Shown piece by piece: positions 1 to 13,487 of a DNA stretch of 64,000 nucleotides. The translations under genes were made by a program, and so were the position numbers. The stretch's first letter is position 1; each line of letters starts with the position of its first letter. Source of the DNA: Phallus indusiatus (lineage: Eukaryota; Basidiomycota; Agaricomycetes; Phallales; Phallaceae); the NCBI GenBank assembly GCA_027605045.1, contig JAQFWX010000043.1, positions 1-64,000 on the forward strand. Reading direction: 5' to 3'. Below the pieces are notes generated by a model. That model was not told where the DNA came from, did not search any database, and was given only the letters and a program-made list of their open reading frames with translations.

Positions 1-408
1 GGAACAGCCAGTTTTCACTTTCAGAATAACGTGCGGATCAACGTGAGGCGGCATTGTCCTCATATTGTCCCTGAGGATTCCTGACATTACGGTCATTACG
101 AGACGACCCTGATTAGGGTATCTGAATCTCATCGGAGTTAATTATTTACCCTCTTCAAGTATGCGTGTAATTGAAATACAAGCAAATCCTTCTATTCACG
201 AATTGTTGGAACCTTTGGCGAACTTGATTCATCCTGACAGTAAAATCTTCATACTTCAATTGATGAGTTTTGGAAATATACATACAAAGTCCTTCTACAT
301 ACACATGTCTAATACAAAGGCGAGGTGAAGAAAGCAATGTGTCCACGATTTCAAAAAGTATTTTCACAGGAGAAAAATTACAAAAAAAATCGCTCTTACC
401 CCCCTCTC

Positions 409-1548
409 CTACCGTGCGAATTCAATAAATTGTGACGGTGATGGCTGAGTGAATGAATGCGACGGTGAGGTCGGCGGATAAGGCACACTGGTTTTCAAAG
501 GAAGGGGATTAGCAAGCGGATAAACATTTATGGTCGGGTTCATGTCGTTTGAGCTGGGAGGGTAAACATTGGCTAGAAGGTACGGCGGATTTACATTGGG
601 CAATGGGTTCGGATGGACAAAGACTCGTTTCGTGTATTTCCCAGCCCTACGGCGTGGGGTAGGAGTGGTAGTAATTAAGGAAGTATGACAGACAGCCGGT
701 TGCGCACGAACTTGAAACGAAGGGGAATGGCTCGGTGAACGAGATGGGGTAGATTTCGATGACCTCTGAGATGGAGGCGTTGAATACAGATGTTGGCGAA
801 CCTTGCCGAATGCCAATGAGGGAGGTGGTCGAGAAGTTGCCATAGTTCGCGAATCATAGTCAATCTTCCCACCGTCGGCACTTTTTCGTCGTTTCACAGC
901 CGGCTCAACCACGGCCTGTGGACTCGTGTGGTTCGGGAGCGCATTCCGAATGCTCTCCAGTTCGAGAGCATCTTCGTTCCCTCTTCCTTTGCCTAAACCC
1001 TTCTCTCGTTCTTTCTCCAAACGCAATTCCAAATCACGTCCCGTAAGGCTCCCTCTAAGGCGGAAAAACTCTCTCTCCTCCTTCACAAAATAAATAGATG
1101 TGTTGATGTAAGGCGGTTTGCTACCATCACGCGAGCTGGAAGCTCCGGCATGGATATTACGACTCGGGTCGGTTACACGTGAAGGCTGAAAAGGAAATAA
1201 ATGCATCAGGTCGTGACCGGATGGGGGTGTAGCAACCGACGAGATACGGTCCAAACTCAGTTTTGGTAATTGGCATTCTGAGACTACATGGTTGTGAGGG
1301 ACGAACTTGTTAAATAGACCGAAAACTAGCCTACCGTCTTGACAACCAGACAAAGAGTGCTTCGGAAAAGACGAAGAAAAAGAAAAAGGATTGAGTTCTT
1401 CTGTTCTGGAATCACCGTCTTCGACAACTTGAATTTTGAGGAAAGGAGGCAATCGGTGTTCATATGGAGGAGGGGTAACAGGACTTTGAGGAGGTGGAGA
1501 GTCTGTTGCTGAAGTTGCAGTTGAAGCAGTTGTCGGACGAGACATCAC
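409..1548 (-). CDS. Ser/Pro-rich protein of unknown function, 379 aa
   Basis: A single uninterrupted minus-strand frame encodes 379 residues beginning MMSRPTTAST. I do not recognise the family. The first 30 residues are Thr/Ser/Pro-rich. A more ordered part (about residues 35-180) holds hydrophobic stretches such as FLKIQVVED and a charged helix-like segment near residues 150-190 with repeated Glu/Arg. Residues about 215-225 form a basic VKRRKS cluster that could be a nuclear localisation signal. The C-terminal 130 residues are low complexity (Ser, Pro, Thr, Asn). There is no signal peptide or membrane segment. A TATA-like box lies about 130 nt upstream and no intron is needed. The second Met (residue 2) is an equally good start. 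The length and consistent composition make a real gene likely; any function would be a guess. Confidence 0.7.
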   Translation of the reverse strand: MMSRPTTASTATSATDSPPPQSPVTPPPYEHRLPPFLKIQVVEDGDSRTEELNPFSFSSSFPKHSLSGCQDGRLVFGLFNKFVPHNHVVSECQLPKLSLDRISSVATPPSGHDLMHLFPFQPSRVTDPSRNIHAGASSSRDGSKPPYINTSIYFVKEEREFFRLRGSLTGRDLELRLEKEREKGLGKGRGNEDALELESIRNALPNHTSPQAVVEPAVKRRKSADGGKIDYDSRTMATSRPPPSLAFGKVRQHLYSTPPSQRSSKSTPSRSPSHSPSFQVRAQPAVCHTSLITTTPTPRRRAGKYTKRVFVHPNPLPNVNPPYLLANVYPPSSNDMNPTINVYPLANPLPLKTSVPYPPTSPSHSFTQPSPSQFIEFAR

Positions 1549-2377
1549 AAGACAGGATTGTATCCAGGTAAGCGTTTAAAAGCGGAAGACAGTCGTAGAA
1601 GAAGAGAATACGAAGTTTTGAGTGAAAATAAAAAGGTCACTAAATTTGGGGAGGTAGTGACGAGGAAACGAGCGTGTTTTTATATAATTTCCACTCACTG
1701 GTAGTACAAGGTTGCATTTCAAAAAGTGGGCTTGAAAATTATTTATTTTCAAGGTGGAAAATATGAAAATAATAGGAAACCCAAAAAAGGAATTCTTGAG
1801 GAAATTCCGTTTTAGAAGGAATATAATATTACGTAATATTAACTTCAGTTTCGGTCATCGCGAATTGGGAAGTTGGACGATGACGCGACGGAATAGCGGA
1901 ATTTTATTTTTTGACCTGCCACGCCGTGGCTGGGCCGTTATGGAGTTATGTTCCGAAGGCAGTCTGAGGCTTGCAGAGTGACTGGCAGATCTTTTCTCAT
2001 CTTACCGTTGTGTGGCAGAATAAACCTGTTCACAATTGATGATTGTATGTAAGTTTTTGGTAGAAACTGAGAGGTCGGCTAGGACAGAATTTGACCTTCA
2101 TCATCGAATCCGAAATTATTACATACTGAATCTTTTTTTTGGTTTTTTTTTGTATGATCATGAGTACCTGAAGAAGTTCGCCATATGGCCAAGTCATGTT
2201 TCCGTGTTTACCCATTATCAACTGTAAAGCCGAGATCTCAATCAAACCATCCTTTGCTTGATGGCGGTTATCAATGAATCAGTACTACAGGAACTCTGGT
2301 TTTCTGTTGATTTTCGTTGACTTTATGGCTGTAGAATGTATGGCGCCCAAAGATAATATGATGTTAATACTTTCCGG
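1549..2377. other. Intergenic, AT-rich
   Basis: Apart from the TATA-like box, I see only AT-rich sequence with homopolymer runs (for example T-runs near 2130-2150). Short open frames here overlap on both strands and show no domain-like composition. Confidence 0.5.
1677..1686 (-). promoter_or_regulatory. Putative TATA box of the 379-aa gene
   Basis: Read on the minus strand this is TATATAAAAA, about 130 nt upstream of the start codon at 1548. This is the expected distance for a fungal gene with a short leader. It is only a sequence match. Confidence 0.4.
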
Positions 2378-2611
2378 ATGGTTGATCCCCCGTACAACAC
2401 GCCTGTCGAAGACATTTCTGGCATAACCATTCCGGCAGTGGGAAGCAACGAGCACAGCACTCAGCTGCCTAATTACACGCTCGTCGCCGCTAATGATGAG
2501 TATTCACCTCAGAATCTGGGACAATCTGATGGATAGTAAGTGTCTCCATGGCTGTATAGATAAATCGTCACAAGCTACCATAATCTTTTCAGCCCCGTGC
2601 ACACCATTTAA
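2378..2611 (+). CDS. Small two-exon protein of unknown function, 58 aa
   Basis: Exon 1 (2378-2535) starts MVDPPYNTPVEDISG and is followed by a consensus donor GTAAGTG at 2536 and an acceptor TTTTCAG ending at 2592. Exon 2 (2593-2611) supplies YPVHTI and a stop. The joined frame is 177 nt and closes correctly. The composition (Pro, Asn, Ser, Asp, Glu; few runs) looks protein-like, unlike the surrounding AT-rich DNA. There is no signal peptide or membrane segment. The product ends in HTI with no cysteine, so it is not a CaaX mating-pheromone precursor. It could instead be the last exons of a larger decayed gene; nothing upstream supports more exons. Confidence 0.45.
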
Positions 2612-5600
2612 GCCAGCTTTCATTACCGTCCGTTATAAAGTCGGGTTTTGTATGAATGATTGAAATATCACCACATGTCATCCAGGGAAAATATGTTTAA
2701 TGCCGGCTAGATATTCATCTGATTCGAGATTGCAGTCTAGATATATCATAGATGTCTGCCTTGAACGATCTGTATGCGCCGCTTGTTCAAATCATAAATA
2801 CGTCCAACTTTATAAAATCTATAATTGTCCAAGCACTTTAGATCTCTATTCATAATTTTAAAGTCCTCCAATAGAAAATCTCTTCGCATTACAAAGATAA
2901 AGTTCCTGATAGCAGAACGTCAAAGGCGTTGCTATACGTTTAAGTGTTTTGACAGTTTTATTCATTTAAGAGATGGTTTCCATCTGGTCCTCCTAACAAC
3001 AGTTATGTAACTTGCAATTTTGCAACTACAGTTGGACAGTATATTTTAAGACTCACGGCACCATCAGTCAAAACGTCCTGCCATCATGTTGGTTGCCGTG
3101 TGAGCTATCATGGCTGAAGTATCTCGGTCTAGCGTCCGTGGTTTCCGTTGTCACAATCAATGGCCCACTGTGAAATGTGGTCAGGCAATGACGTCGATCT
3201 TTGTGGGGATTCCTTTTATTTCTGTATCGCCTTTTCTGATTCCCCAATGATCCGGACTACTGAGAACTTTTGTAAGGTCAATAATAGGAATGTTTATGCT
3301 CTGAGACTCAAGTCTAAGGAATTGACGAACGTAGCGTTTACCAATTTACTAATTTGAAGGCACAGGGCTCTAAATATCGTTATAAATTCACGATACGCCG
3401 TTTCAGGTAGATGTAAAAATAACCAGACCATTTATTGGCTGAATTAAAGAGACTCATGGACTGGACAATATCAAACTTTTTAAAGAAGACAGTATAATAA
3501 TGGTCTGATCATTGATGCGATCATGAAGCAGACACAGGAGACTGGTAACTTTACGCGACTTGGAGATGTCAACTAGAGAGTCATGGTGAAGGAAGTGGTA
3601 AGCTAGCCAACGTGGGTGAGGTTTGAACAGCCTTAGTTCCGAGTACTCAACTTTGGATAACGCACTCATACTATGTAGATGCGTTCGAAGGAAAAAGAAG
3701 CGAAATTTCTTATCAGGTACATGGCCGTCAGCTGGTACAGGCAGGGATGAGAGATAGATCTACTCTTATCCTCGTTTTGTATATGAGCATGCGGGTTTTG
3801 ATTGGTGATGCCCAGAAACCATCAATCCTAACGCCGGTACAGACCGGCTGAATAGGTATCATTCGAAGGTTTCAAGTTTTATCCGATAACTTCCACTTCT
3901 TGAGTCGCTCTGCGCGTCTTGAGTTCATCTACATCTGCCGCGCTCATTCTTGAAATAAATGATTAATTAGATTGTAGCTGTCATTTCTCTATTTTTGTGG
4001 TAGAACTCGACATCTAGTAATATATCACAGAATTCCCAACGTATGCTGTGCGTTGGCTTATGTTTTGTGTTATCGCTAAGCATCTTGAGATCAGCATATT
4101 CCGCGCTTAGAAAGATTCAGGGAGGCTCGAGGATGCTCGACGCCACAAATGCCATTGCAGTTAGGTCTGAGAAAAAACATTATGATTTTTCACTCAATTG
4201 GCAGGGACGTTCATTCATAGAAAGATCAATTAAACCTTATTAGCAACACTTACATAACAGCGGGGTTGCAGTTCATGAGTAGACCTCCCTCGAGTCAATA
4301 TTGCAGAGCATTGAAAGGTGATAAACACAGGGTTGCCAAGCGCTTGTGTTTAGATATTTTGTTCAGAGACATAAAATCGTTTATGTTAATCAGGTTTTTA
4401 TCAAAAGAAAAAGAGACACACAATTGACAAGAATCTACTCACTAGCAGAGAAATACCAGAGCGACATCTTCTGAAAACCTTTCGGTTTCTTAAAAACGAC
4501 AGATTATTATTTGTATATGCCCAATGTATGAACGAGTTTTTTTTTCCGAGTCGGACCACAAATATCTAGAAAGATATTTGTGAATACACTCAAACGTTCG
4601 TACATCTCAAGGCTTGTCCCTATTGCGTTTTAACGATGATCAGCTGTGTCACGCTACATCAGACAGGGTGCTCACATTAAAAATAAACTTGACCTTTTGA
4701 AGACATGAATAAGTCTTGAGCTCAAAAAGTCCAATTCTTTTTGTTCCTCAAGGTTATAGTTCTAACCAAAACTGAAGGGATATATACCTAGGCTGATTTG
4801 TAGTTAGTCAAATTTTGAAGACGGACAAAAGTGTTACATGAATTGCGTCCAACGTTATAATAGGATCTCATGTAACTCTATTTCGATCTGTAGGCATATA
4901 CAACCAGACAGGAAGACGAAAGTTTTCTGATTTCCCAGCCCATGATGATTAGCTTTAGACGAGATCTTCCAATCATTAAGGCGGTGCTTCTAGAATCCAT
5001 AACCTGATAGATTATCGCGTTGAATATCTATGTTGATCCTTCTTGTTGATCATTACTCAGGGTTTGTTTAGCACCAGCCCCGAGGCAAATGATTGTCTTA
5101 CCTTCGGCTGATGTAAGTCACGGTTGACTGCGATGAGGGAGATTCAGAGGAGTACAGGTTGAGCTCGGGTTGATATGTAAGGATCTATTGGATTTCTGTT
5201 TGAAGAGGGATCAAGTAAATCCGTTCCGCAAAGTTACCCTGTCTAAACCTGCATCATATAACTTCGTCTATTTAGAATGATACATAGGTAATTTGGATTT
5301 CTACATTCTGCCCCTGAACAGAGTTCCTCTACTCAGGTTAGTTTTTATACTGACCCATTCAATTATGCGCGCCACCTGAAAAAATGTCCCAGAATGGAAT
5401 AACTTTGAACAAAGTACATTCGGGACCAACGTGCCACTAATTTCCCAGGGTCTTCCAATCCGAAGTGAGGGAATTGCTGGGTTCCCATAGTCAAACCAGC
5501 TCATTTCGACGACGACTCTTAATGACCGTGGATCATCATGCATTGTGAATCTTCTCCGTGTCTTCCTTTGTTGAGAAGTTTACCACTTAAGAACCGGGAG

Positions 5601-8600
5601 CCGGATTGACAGCTTGGGAGAGCCAGCAATAGTTTTGAGCTTATCGGAGATTTAGTTGGAAATAATCTTCATGTAATGAAATCCTATACTGTCGCAAAGT
5701 CAATACGCACTGTGAGCTGACACTGACATGTGATACAATGATACACTAACATGGACAAATCTAGGGAGAACAACAAGCCTTGGAGGGGGGGAGAAAGCAA
5801 TCAAAAATTGATATTATTCCAGGCACAGAAGACACTATCATGCATTGGACAATACGACCCGTATTCGAAGAAATCGAATAATTGCGTGGTTAGAGAAGTG
5901 CAGTTCTGCAGGTGTAAGATGAAAAAAAAATGTTTAACGGCAATCGGCAATCGGCGTCAAACGAGCCGATATCTCGCTTCTTATCGCATATTTCCTAAGA
6001 TTTGTCTTGGCCTTGACTCTTCGTGTTACGAAGGCAATTCTGTTTTCAGTGAGCTTGGTATACATACAGCAATTCACGTTTTCAAATAATGGGTTAGCAA
6101 CCTTTCAGTTATCCTTTCTTGAACCGAATTTGAGACGTTTAGTTGTCACCATATCAACGTTCAAAGGGCTTTTTTTGAGGATCAGTGATGCACTTATGCG
6201 TGTGAATTTCAGTTCGTATAGGGTTAGCGCTTGAAATATGCACGTGCGGTTGAGATCCAGAGTGAACACTAGTGAACACCACGATGAGATCGGGTAATGA
6301 GCGTACAATTCAAACTTACCAGATAATGATCACTTTGGTTGTCTTTTGCACGATTATTGGGAATTTTGCAGCCACATAGAAGAAAAAGTCATGTCAATCC
6401 TTTATTTAGTATTTACCGAGTTCATTAGTGGTAGCGAATGGTTTGTATGCGATTCAGAAGATTGCGGCGAGGACCAGTGATATCTCTTCCCATCAAATCG
6501 TTAATGCAGTTCAGCCAAATTCAGAAACAAGATGACTCGGGCGATCAGTTTGTTCGTCCCAAATTCAAACATATCAGTACTTGCTCAACAGACTGTATCC
6601 AATATCTCCTGAGCCTTATTTACTCATTGGCTCAGGCAAATAACATCAACTATTAAACTGACGCCGATGAGTTCGGTTCAATAATGTTTAACATCTAACG
6701 GCTGCCTAGAGTCGCGTATCTTCAAATTGTGCGTCGATGGCGAAGTCATAGTTCAGCAGTACAAGTCGTACGTGACCAAGAAAAGTATATATAGCTCAAT
6801 GAATTCTGTGAAAGCTGAGTCCAAGTTCAGATTCCAATTAGTTCAGTAAGGCTCTTCATCTCAGATTATTTCATTTTAAAAACTGGGGATTAAAGCCTTG
6901 CTTTAGAGAGAAGTCATTTGCTTACATTGGTGTGCACTGATCGCCGCACAGCGTTTCTCCTTGTCGGTCAAAACGCGTGTTGCGCTAAGTTAATTTCTTC
7001 GTTTCCAAGGTATTCCATAGAAAAGAGTCCAATGAGAACGCTTTGTTCAACATTCATCGCTTGTAGCGTCACCGGGTTTCCAGAACAGCCGAAATTCTCA
7101 TTCCCACTGAATCAGGTACTTTTTTTCCTAGAGAACTTCTACTATTACACACGGGACTTATCAAGCCAGGGCCCCACGGGTTAGCATAGGATTTATAGGA
7201 CGTCATTATTCGTCGTAGATCTTTATAATTATAAGTTTTGACTGTTCTTTGATGTGCTATATTGTATACTAATACTAGTGCTTCCTTCGACGTCATATCC
7301 AAGTGAATCTGGAACAATATTCTCGCAACTGAGTTCTCATACGAAACTTTAAAAAACCCATAACGAAGGACTCTTAGTTATCCTCAGTCATTCCTAAAGA
7401 CATGAATGTATAGTATACCTACATATACCTCCGAGATTTCATCATTTTCGCCTACTGGTATCATGGTGTTGTGTTTCTAGTGAGTTCATCAGTTTTGGAT
7501 AAATATATATACCAAAATTAGAGAAGCTAGAAATACAACATCGACGTCATAATCGTTAGCTGCGATAAACGCCTCAAGTTCCATCGCATGCATCAAAACG
7601 GCCAACATTTCATGGTGGGATCTGTCAAAGTTGTCAAACTGCTCGGCTTGCAGGTACACGCCCTAAAAATAATTTCTTTCTTTTCTCTCGCTCGTTTTAT
7701 AAGGCTCTATTGAATTTGCCAAACGGATTACTAAGAATCCTCATGTCGCTATTCGAATTTAATTTTTGCCCATCGAGGAGGGATTCTTGAATGACTTGTC
7801 ATCGGCCCCAAAATGTAACCATGATAAGCGGAGATTTCGAAGACTAACTAACCCTTGATGTGGCGTTTAACAAAGTTATGGTCATTGGCATCTTCCGATA
7901 TAAGGTGACTTCAAACCTCACTTCACATAACTATCATCCTTTCTCAGCAACACGAGAAACACTTTCCTTATATTTCTTCATTAGTACTGATTTGAGTCGA
8001 CCCAAGTATATCGGGATTTATTGATAGAAATGGATATTCTCACTGCGGGCGCCGGTACCGGACTCTCGCGGGAGAAAAACATATTCCAAAGGACAGATTT
8101 GTTCCCAATAAGCCAGTGTTCACATACTTAAGCACTTGTCCAGAGTGCCTATCAATTAAATCTGAACAGAGATTGTGCAAGAGGGCTAATTGGCTAAGTA
8201 AATTGGCGTCCCCTTGTCTTTCTGGCTGGCCTCCTCTACTAGGCTACTTAAGACCTTAACTTATTGAGGTGATATCAAGAACTGGTCAACATATAACACG
8301 AGAACAGCCATGAACCTAAACCAATTGCAGATACTCAACAGAGTTCATGCTGTGAATGCTAGGAATAGCGTCCTATGTCAGACTGAATAAGGATTAACGT
8401 TGTCAAAAAATATAGCCAACCCCTGGACACGTATGTGAGGTCACGGCGGCAGTCGCCGCACCCTTGGCCTGTTATAGACTTCATTATGTGTCGGAATTGC
8501 ACGTTTGGCTGGACAAACGAATTGCAAATTTTGAGACAAGTAGAAGAAATCAATTTACACGCTTAGTCTTTATTTAGTTTATAGACTTACAACTTGAAGT

Positions 8601-11600
8601 CCGACTATCAAAACGTCAACCATTATTTGTAGATCGTGAAGAAGATCGGAGTGCCTTCATCTTTACATCTCTATAGGTGACGGAATACGCACTTTTAAAG
8701 GGTTGAAAACGACAAGCCATACAACGAAGCAGAAGACAAACATATTCTGTCTTCTCGATCGAGATTACATAGGTATTGCTGGCAATAGATGTTTTTTCCG
8801 CTCATCCATCGTCGTGATTTCGGAGTAATGGATGTTTCAAAAACAGACGCGGCCATACATCAGAGAATCAGGTTGTCCGGTATGCGGGTGGACAATTACC
8901 CCGTGTTTGATGGATGTCTTTGGAAAAGACACCATTCCATATTTGTATCGCCAGATGGCTACGATGATTGGTGTCAACTTAAGTTGTGCCTTTACCAATC
9001 ACCGTCTTTGAATAGGGACCAAAGGTACACGTAAGGGTTTGAATGGTGACTGGCAAGTTGAAGGAACGCTTGAAGAATACAGCTTGCTATCCATGGTCTT
9101 AGGTGCGCGCCATTTTTGCTTGTTTCTGAAAGTAGTTTTCACCTGGGTATTTAGGTTGAAGAGATGGCCACTCAACTCTAGGACAGAATCATAACTACAA
9201 AATGGAAATGGCGATACTGGGTTAGACGAAAGGAAGAGATACACCATATCCTAGGCAGCTTTACCGTGATTTTCATAACCAGATCTTCTTATGTCGTGGG
9301 CTACGAAAATAAATGAAAGGCCGCGTAAACAAAAAAGGGTTAAGGGATAGCCTATCCGACAACCGACCTTCAAACCTACATTCGTTTGATTAACGTCGAC
9401 GAAGATGGTATACTAGTCAGGCTCATGCCCCTTGGTGTAAAAGAACACTGAAAGGAACCTGGTAAAGGAGAGAGGGGGGAAAGGGGAATGTCGCTCAAGC
9501 TGAAGGTTCTGTGACTTTAGTCCCTGAATTTGATCATGCCTATCACCTAAAGACCACTCAGCCGATTGTGTTTTGAAATCAAAAGTATTTTCTTGCAAGT
9601 GCAGGTAAGTAATGCCACGATCACGGATTCTTTAAACACTCATATTTGAAATGTTAGGAAGCAGAATACCCCTCGAGAATGATCAATCGGAGTGAATATC
9701 TATATCAGGGGGCTAAGCGGTTGGGTTTACACTAGACGGGCATATCGATGACTAAAACAGTTGATACCTGTCAGAAAATGTGAATACATAGCAAACAGAA
9801 CAGAACCTTATTCAATGAAACCACAAAACCTGGACAAATGTCCTCATGATGAAATTTGGAAAAAATTAAACTCCCGTCATGCAATAGCTCATCAAGAAAT
9901 GTTGAAAAGATATCTTTTTCCCAGAAAGTCGTTTAATTACTTCAATATGTCCCGATGAGCGCGAGCGATATGATTTCGATCAGGAAATTACGTAGAAGGG
10001 AGCGTCATCCAGGTACGACATGTTGTGCGTTTTAACAAGGAGTTCTGGTCTTCGCTTCGAACGAAACGCACACGGCTGAATATATCGAAAGGCCGTCATT
10101 CGGTAAGAAAGTCGTGAAATGTGATCCAATGGTAGCAGATAAAGAAGGAGGCTGAAAGGAACAAATCAAGGCACCACTTTTGCCGAGCTGGGTAAGTAGA
10201 AGATCCATTATATGGATATCAAGTTAATGGCTTCTTATTAAAAAAACAGTCCCAATAGCGAACAGAAAGGAGAAACGGGAAGCATTGAAAGAATGTTCAA
10301 ATCACGTTTCTGATGAATCATACCACTAATACCACGACTGTTTCGGATTTTCAGGCGCTGTGGCTGCTTTTGTTTTTGTTTTTTCTTCTGTTTGAAATTC
10401 TAATAAGCCATTGTGGCTTCTTCTGTCATTAATACATTAATTGATGTACCCGTGCAGCTCGTGCGAGCATGCACGCAACACTCAAAGATGATCGGTGGAG
10501 ATCTGACTTTCAGCGCAGCAAGATCTTGGATATTGAGAAGCGATGTCTTGGAAGCCTGGTTAGAAGTTATCTCGAAGCATTCACTATGACGCATAGGACG
10601 AAAAGGTTAGGCGATAGCATCTTGGGAGTTAACCTTGACGTAGAGGGGCATTTGAAGGAACATCGATTATAGAACGACCCATTGACTTGTTTTTCAAGGA
10701 CGCGAATAGTGATTGTACGGATAGGAATTTTTGAGCAAGATGGCGTTCTTCGTACCGACGTCAAAAATTGGGGTACAATTCTGATAGTGGTTTTATTGGT
10801 TTTACGCCAATCGCGAAATCCACTTGGTTTAATGGGATGCAATTGTTCGGTTAAACTGTTCATGCGAATTGGTTGGTTAGTTGGTATGTGTTCTATAAAT
10901 AGAGCTAGCTTTTGAGTTTGCGCCGTCTTTTATATACAGAGATCAGATTCCTGAGCGAAGGCTGTATGAACTGAAACAAACCTTGTAGAACACTCCAGAA
11001 TTTTTCTTTGATATGCGTTTGGTGGCCTTGTCGTGAATTTTGGTTCGCTGCACATAAGTCCATTTGAGTCGGAGATTAACCTTCTTTTCTAGGCACAATG
11101 AGCAGATAGGAGCTATAAATGATATACTCACATGAAAATATAACAACTAATATGGGAGTAATGAAAACATGTGAGAAGATCTTCAAGGGATGGGTGAAGG
11201 CTCTTTGTCTCGTGTCTTTTCCGGATTGGTGATCGTGTTGGGAAAATGAGACAATCAGCCAAACGGACAACTACCTTTTTTAGGCAAAGATTCCAATAAG
11301 TTTTCATTCAGATGATTATGGGCTGAGAAAACATGCGCACGTGAGATGTCGTAGAGTGTTCTGTCTTGAAATTACGAAGGTGTCAGGGTTAATTGTTTGA
11401 TAAGCATGGAAGGGTCTTGGCCAAACCTTTTTTGAAACAAGGCTCCGTTGAACTTATCGGACAAGTTCCAAAGGGACACATTGATCCTATAAGCCAAAAA
11501 AAATTGATCCACGAATCGAACATAGATAAACTATGAGTCATGACATCCGTGCATCCTGCTTTGCACCTGGGAGACGAATGTGCAGCCAGATGAACAATAT

Positions 11601-12094
11601 TGAAAACGTAGTTTAGACATAGTCAGAAATATCTAATACTATCTAGGCTATAAAGGTTAAAGGTTAATTGACAAGGGAAAACGTTGCATAAGCAACTAAA
11701 GACCCCAAACTCACAGCATTGTCGACTCATCATTGTGATTCACCTCTACCGCCACAAGACTGGATATATGGACTCATAACCCTTGAAGATCGAGATTCGA
11801 GGTTGGCTTGTCAAGATGTCCTAGCAACGGGTGCATTATGCATATCGGCTCGCCGGTGTAGGATTAGGTTAAGAACCCCGTCTCGGGTTGCGACGCGTGA
11901 CGGGAAACTCGTCACAGCCTCACGGGAGTCATTATGTCATCTGGCTTACAAAACGCACGATGACAAGACCTTCGTCGACGCTGTCTCAAATTTTGCGTCA
12001 TATGGATAAACATGAACAACAACGCGTTTTGCTTCATCACCCTAGTCTCTGAGAAGACAACATCCGTCCAATTTGTTTTTGAACATTTATACTT
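2612..12094. other. Long gene-poor stretch
   Basis: Nine and a half kilobases without a gene I can support. The sequence is AT-rich with scattered short open frames (the longest are about 96-114 codons, near 5751-6089 and 11719-12256) that have no recognisable motifs, no shared splice structure and Cys/Trp/His-rich random-looking compositions. No inverted terminal repeats, tRNA-like folds or retrotransposon motifs were seen. Old, decayed repeats are possible. Confidence 0.45.
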
Positions 12095-13487
12095 ATGAAC
12101 CAAGCACAACATCCTGCTGGTCCCACTCAATGTCAACAGAAGGACATTAGTTCTCGTCATAGGCATTTGGATCCTGAAATCATCAACGCCATTTTGGGAA
12201 AACCCGATGCTGTGGCCATGAAGGTTCGAACCTTGATCTTCTGCGATAAATCCCATTGTCCGTTTTCTAGCCTGCTGAATCCATATACTTGTAGGAGGCT
12301 TTGTGTCTAGCGTCCGATGAGAATGCGGATATGGCTAGTCGAGTTAGAAGCTTGGACGACTTAGAGATGGTATGCGTTGCAACTTAATGCACAAAGGTTC
12401 TTGCGCTAATTGTCTGTCCACGTCCAAGCTTGTTGAGAACACTGATAACGCTAACAGTAAGCCAACCCTTTCGGTTCGACGAACTACTTATGATTGTGTT
12501 TACCTGACGTGGCGTCGCTTGTTCAGATCTTACTCATCTTCAAATGTACCCTGACCTTTTGGTTTTGTTAAGGGATGAGACTCCCGATCCTGTCAGGAGG
12601 CAAACCCTCTGGGTCATTGGAACCGCCGTCGAAAACAACCCTAAAGCACAGAGCGAGGTGCAACGGACTTCTACTGATATTTTCAATCAAACCATCTGAA
12701 TATTTGAATAGGTAATCAAATACGACCCTATTCCAAGGATACTCAATCTCCTGATACCTGAAAAGAAGTCAGGAAACGATCCAGCAATTCAAACACGCGC
12801 CAAAGCCATATTCGCGCTTTCAACCATACTAATACAGAATGCTGCGGCTGTGATGCGATTGGGCGAAGTTGATGGTTGGGAGATTTTGAAGAAGGCACTC
12901 GCAGGCAAGAAGCTTGTTCCCCCCCATTCAATGATAATACATTGACGCCTACTTTCAATTATAGACGACAATCCCACGATTCGAAATAGAACAGCATTCC
13001 TCGTTCATACTCTCCTTGAGCCTAGTTATGTACCATCTCAGTTCGCTGTCCGCGGACTGGACCGGCACCCCGCTCATCGTACACCGTACAGCATCCCACC
13101 GGTTCCTCAGGCCGTTCCACCCCTTCCGATTGGTCTGGCATCCACCTCGACCTCCGTTCCGACTCTATTGGCTTTGAAAAAATACGGAATCATAAGATTG
13201 CTAGTAGACTTTTTGGCCAACATGCACCCAGATACCACATCTGTTGACTCAGACTTTGCCGAGAAAGCTGCGAGAGCGCTGGTGACATTCGTTCAGGTAT
13301 GTCTGCATCGAATCATGGTGTTGACGCCGGACTGACTGACAATGTTTCTCGCTAGGTTGGTGGAGATTTGGAAGAGCCAGAAAAACGGATATTGGAGCCG
13401 TGTTTGCATAATGCAACGACTCGTGCCTTGTGGGGGCTGAATCAATCTAGTTGGGGTAGTTTAAAAAGCGCTGTGGCTGCCAAATGA
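12095..13487 (+). CDS. FES1: Hsp70 nucleotide-exchange factor, Fes1/HspBP1 type
   Basis: Fes1/HspBP1 proteins are armadillo-like cytosolic factors that release ADP from Hsp70. The signature WVIGTAVENNPKAQ is present (exon 4), preceded by LDPEIINAILGKPDA, EALCLASDE...LDDLEM and LVENTDNANN, all typical of the family. Seven exons fit: 12095-12223, 12295-12369, 12429-12456, 12527-12657, 12712-12904, 12965-13296, 13356-13487. They total 1,020 nt and give 339 residues, with phases agreeing at every junction. Intron 5 (12905-12964) starts GCAAGA, a non-canonical GC-AG donor, and excising it restores ALADDNPTIRNR. The other introns are GT-AG, 54-72 nt. The usual N-terminal LLxWSI helix is not evident before LDPEII, so the first exon or start codon is the least certain part; an upstream exon may be missed. 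No frame break is seen. Confidence 0.85.

Noticed and set aside
2378..2611. Mating pheromone precursor
   Set aside because: The right size, but no C-terminal CaaX cysteine.
11719..12256. Open frames just upstream of the Fes1 gene
   Set aside because: Neither strand shows domain motifs, and neither provides the missing N-terminal Fes1 helix.
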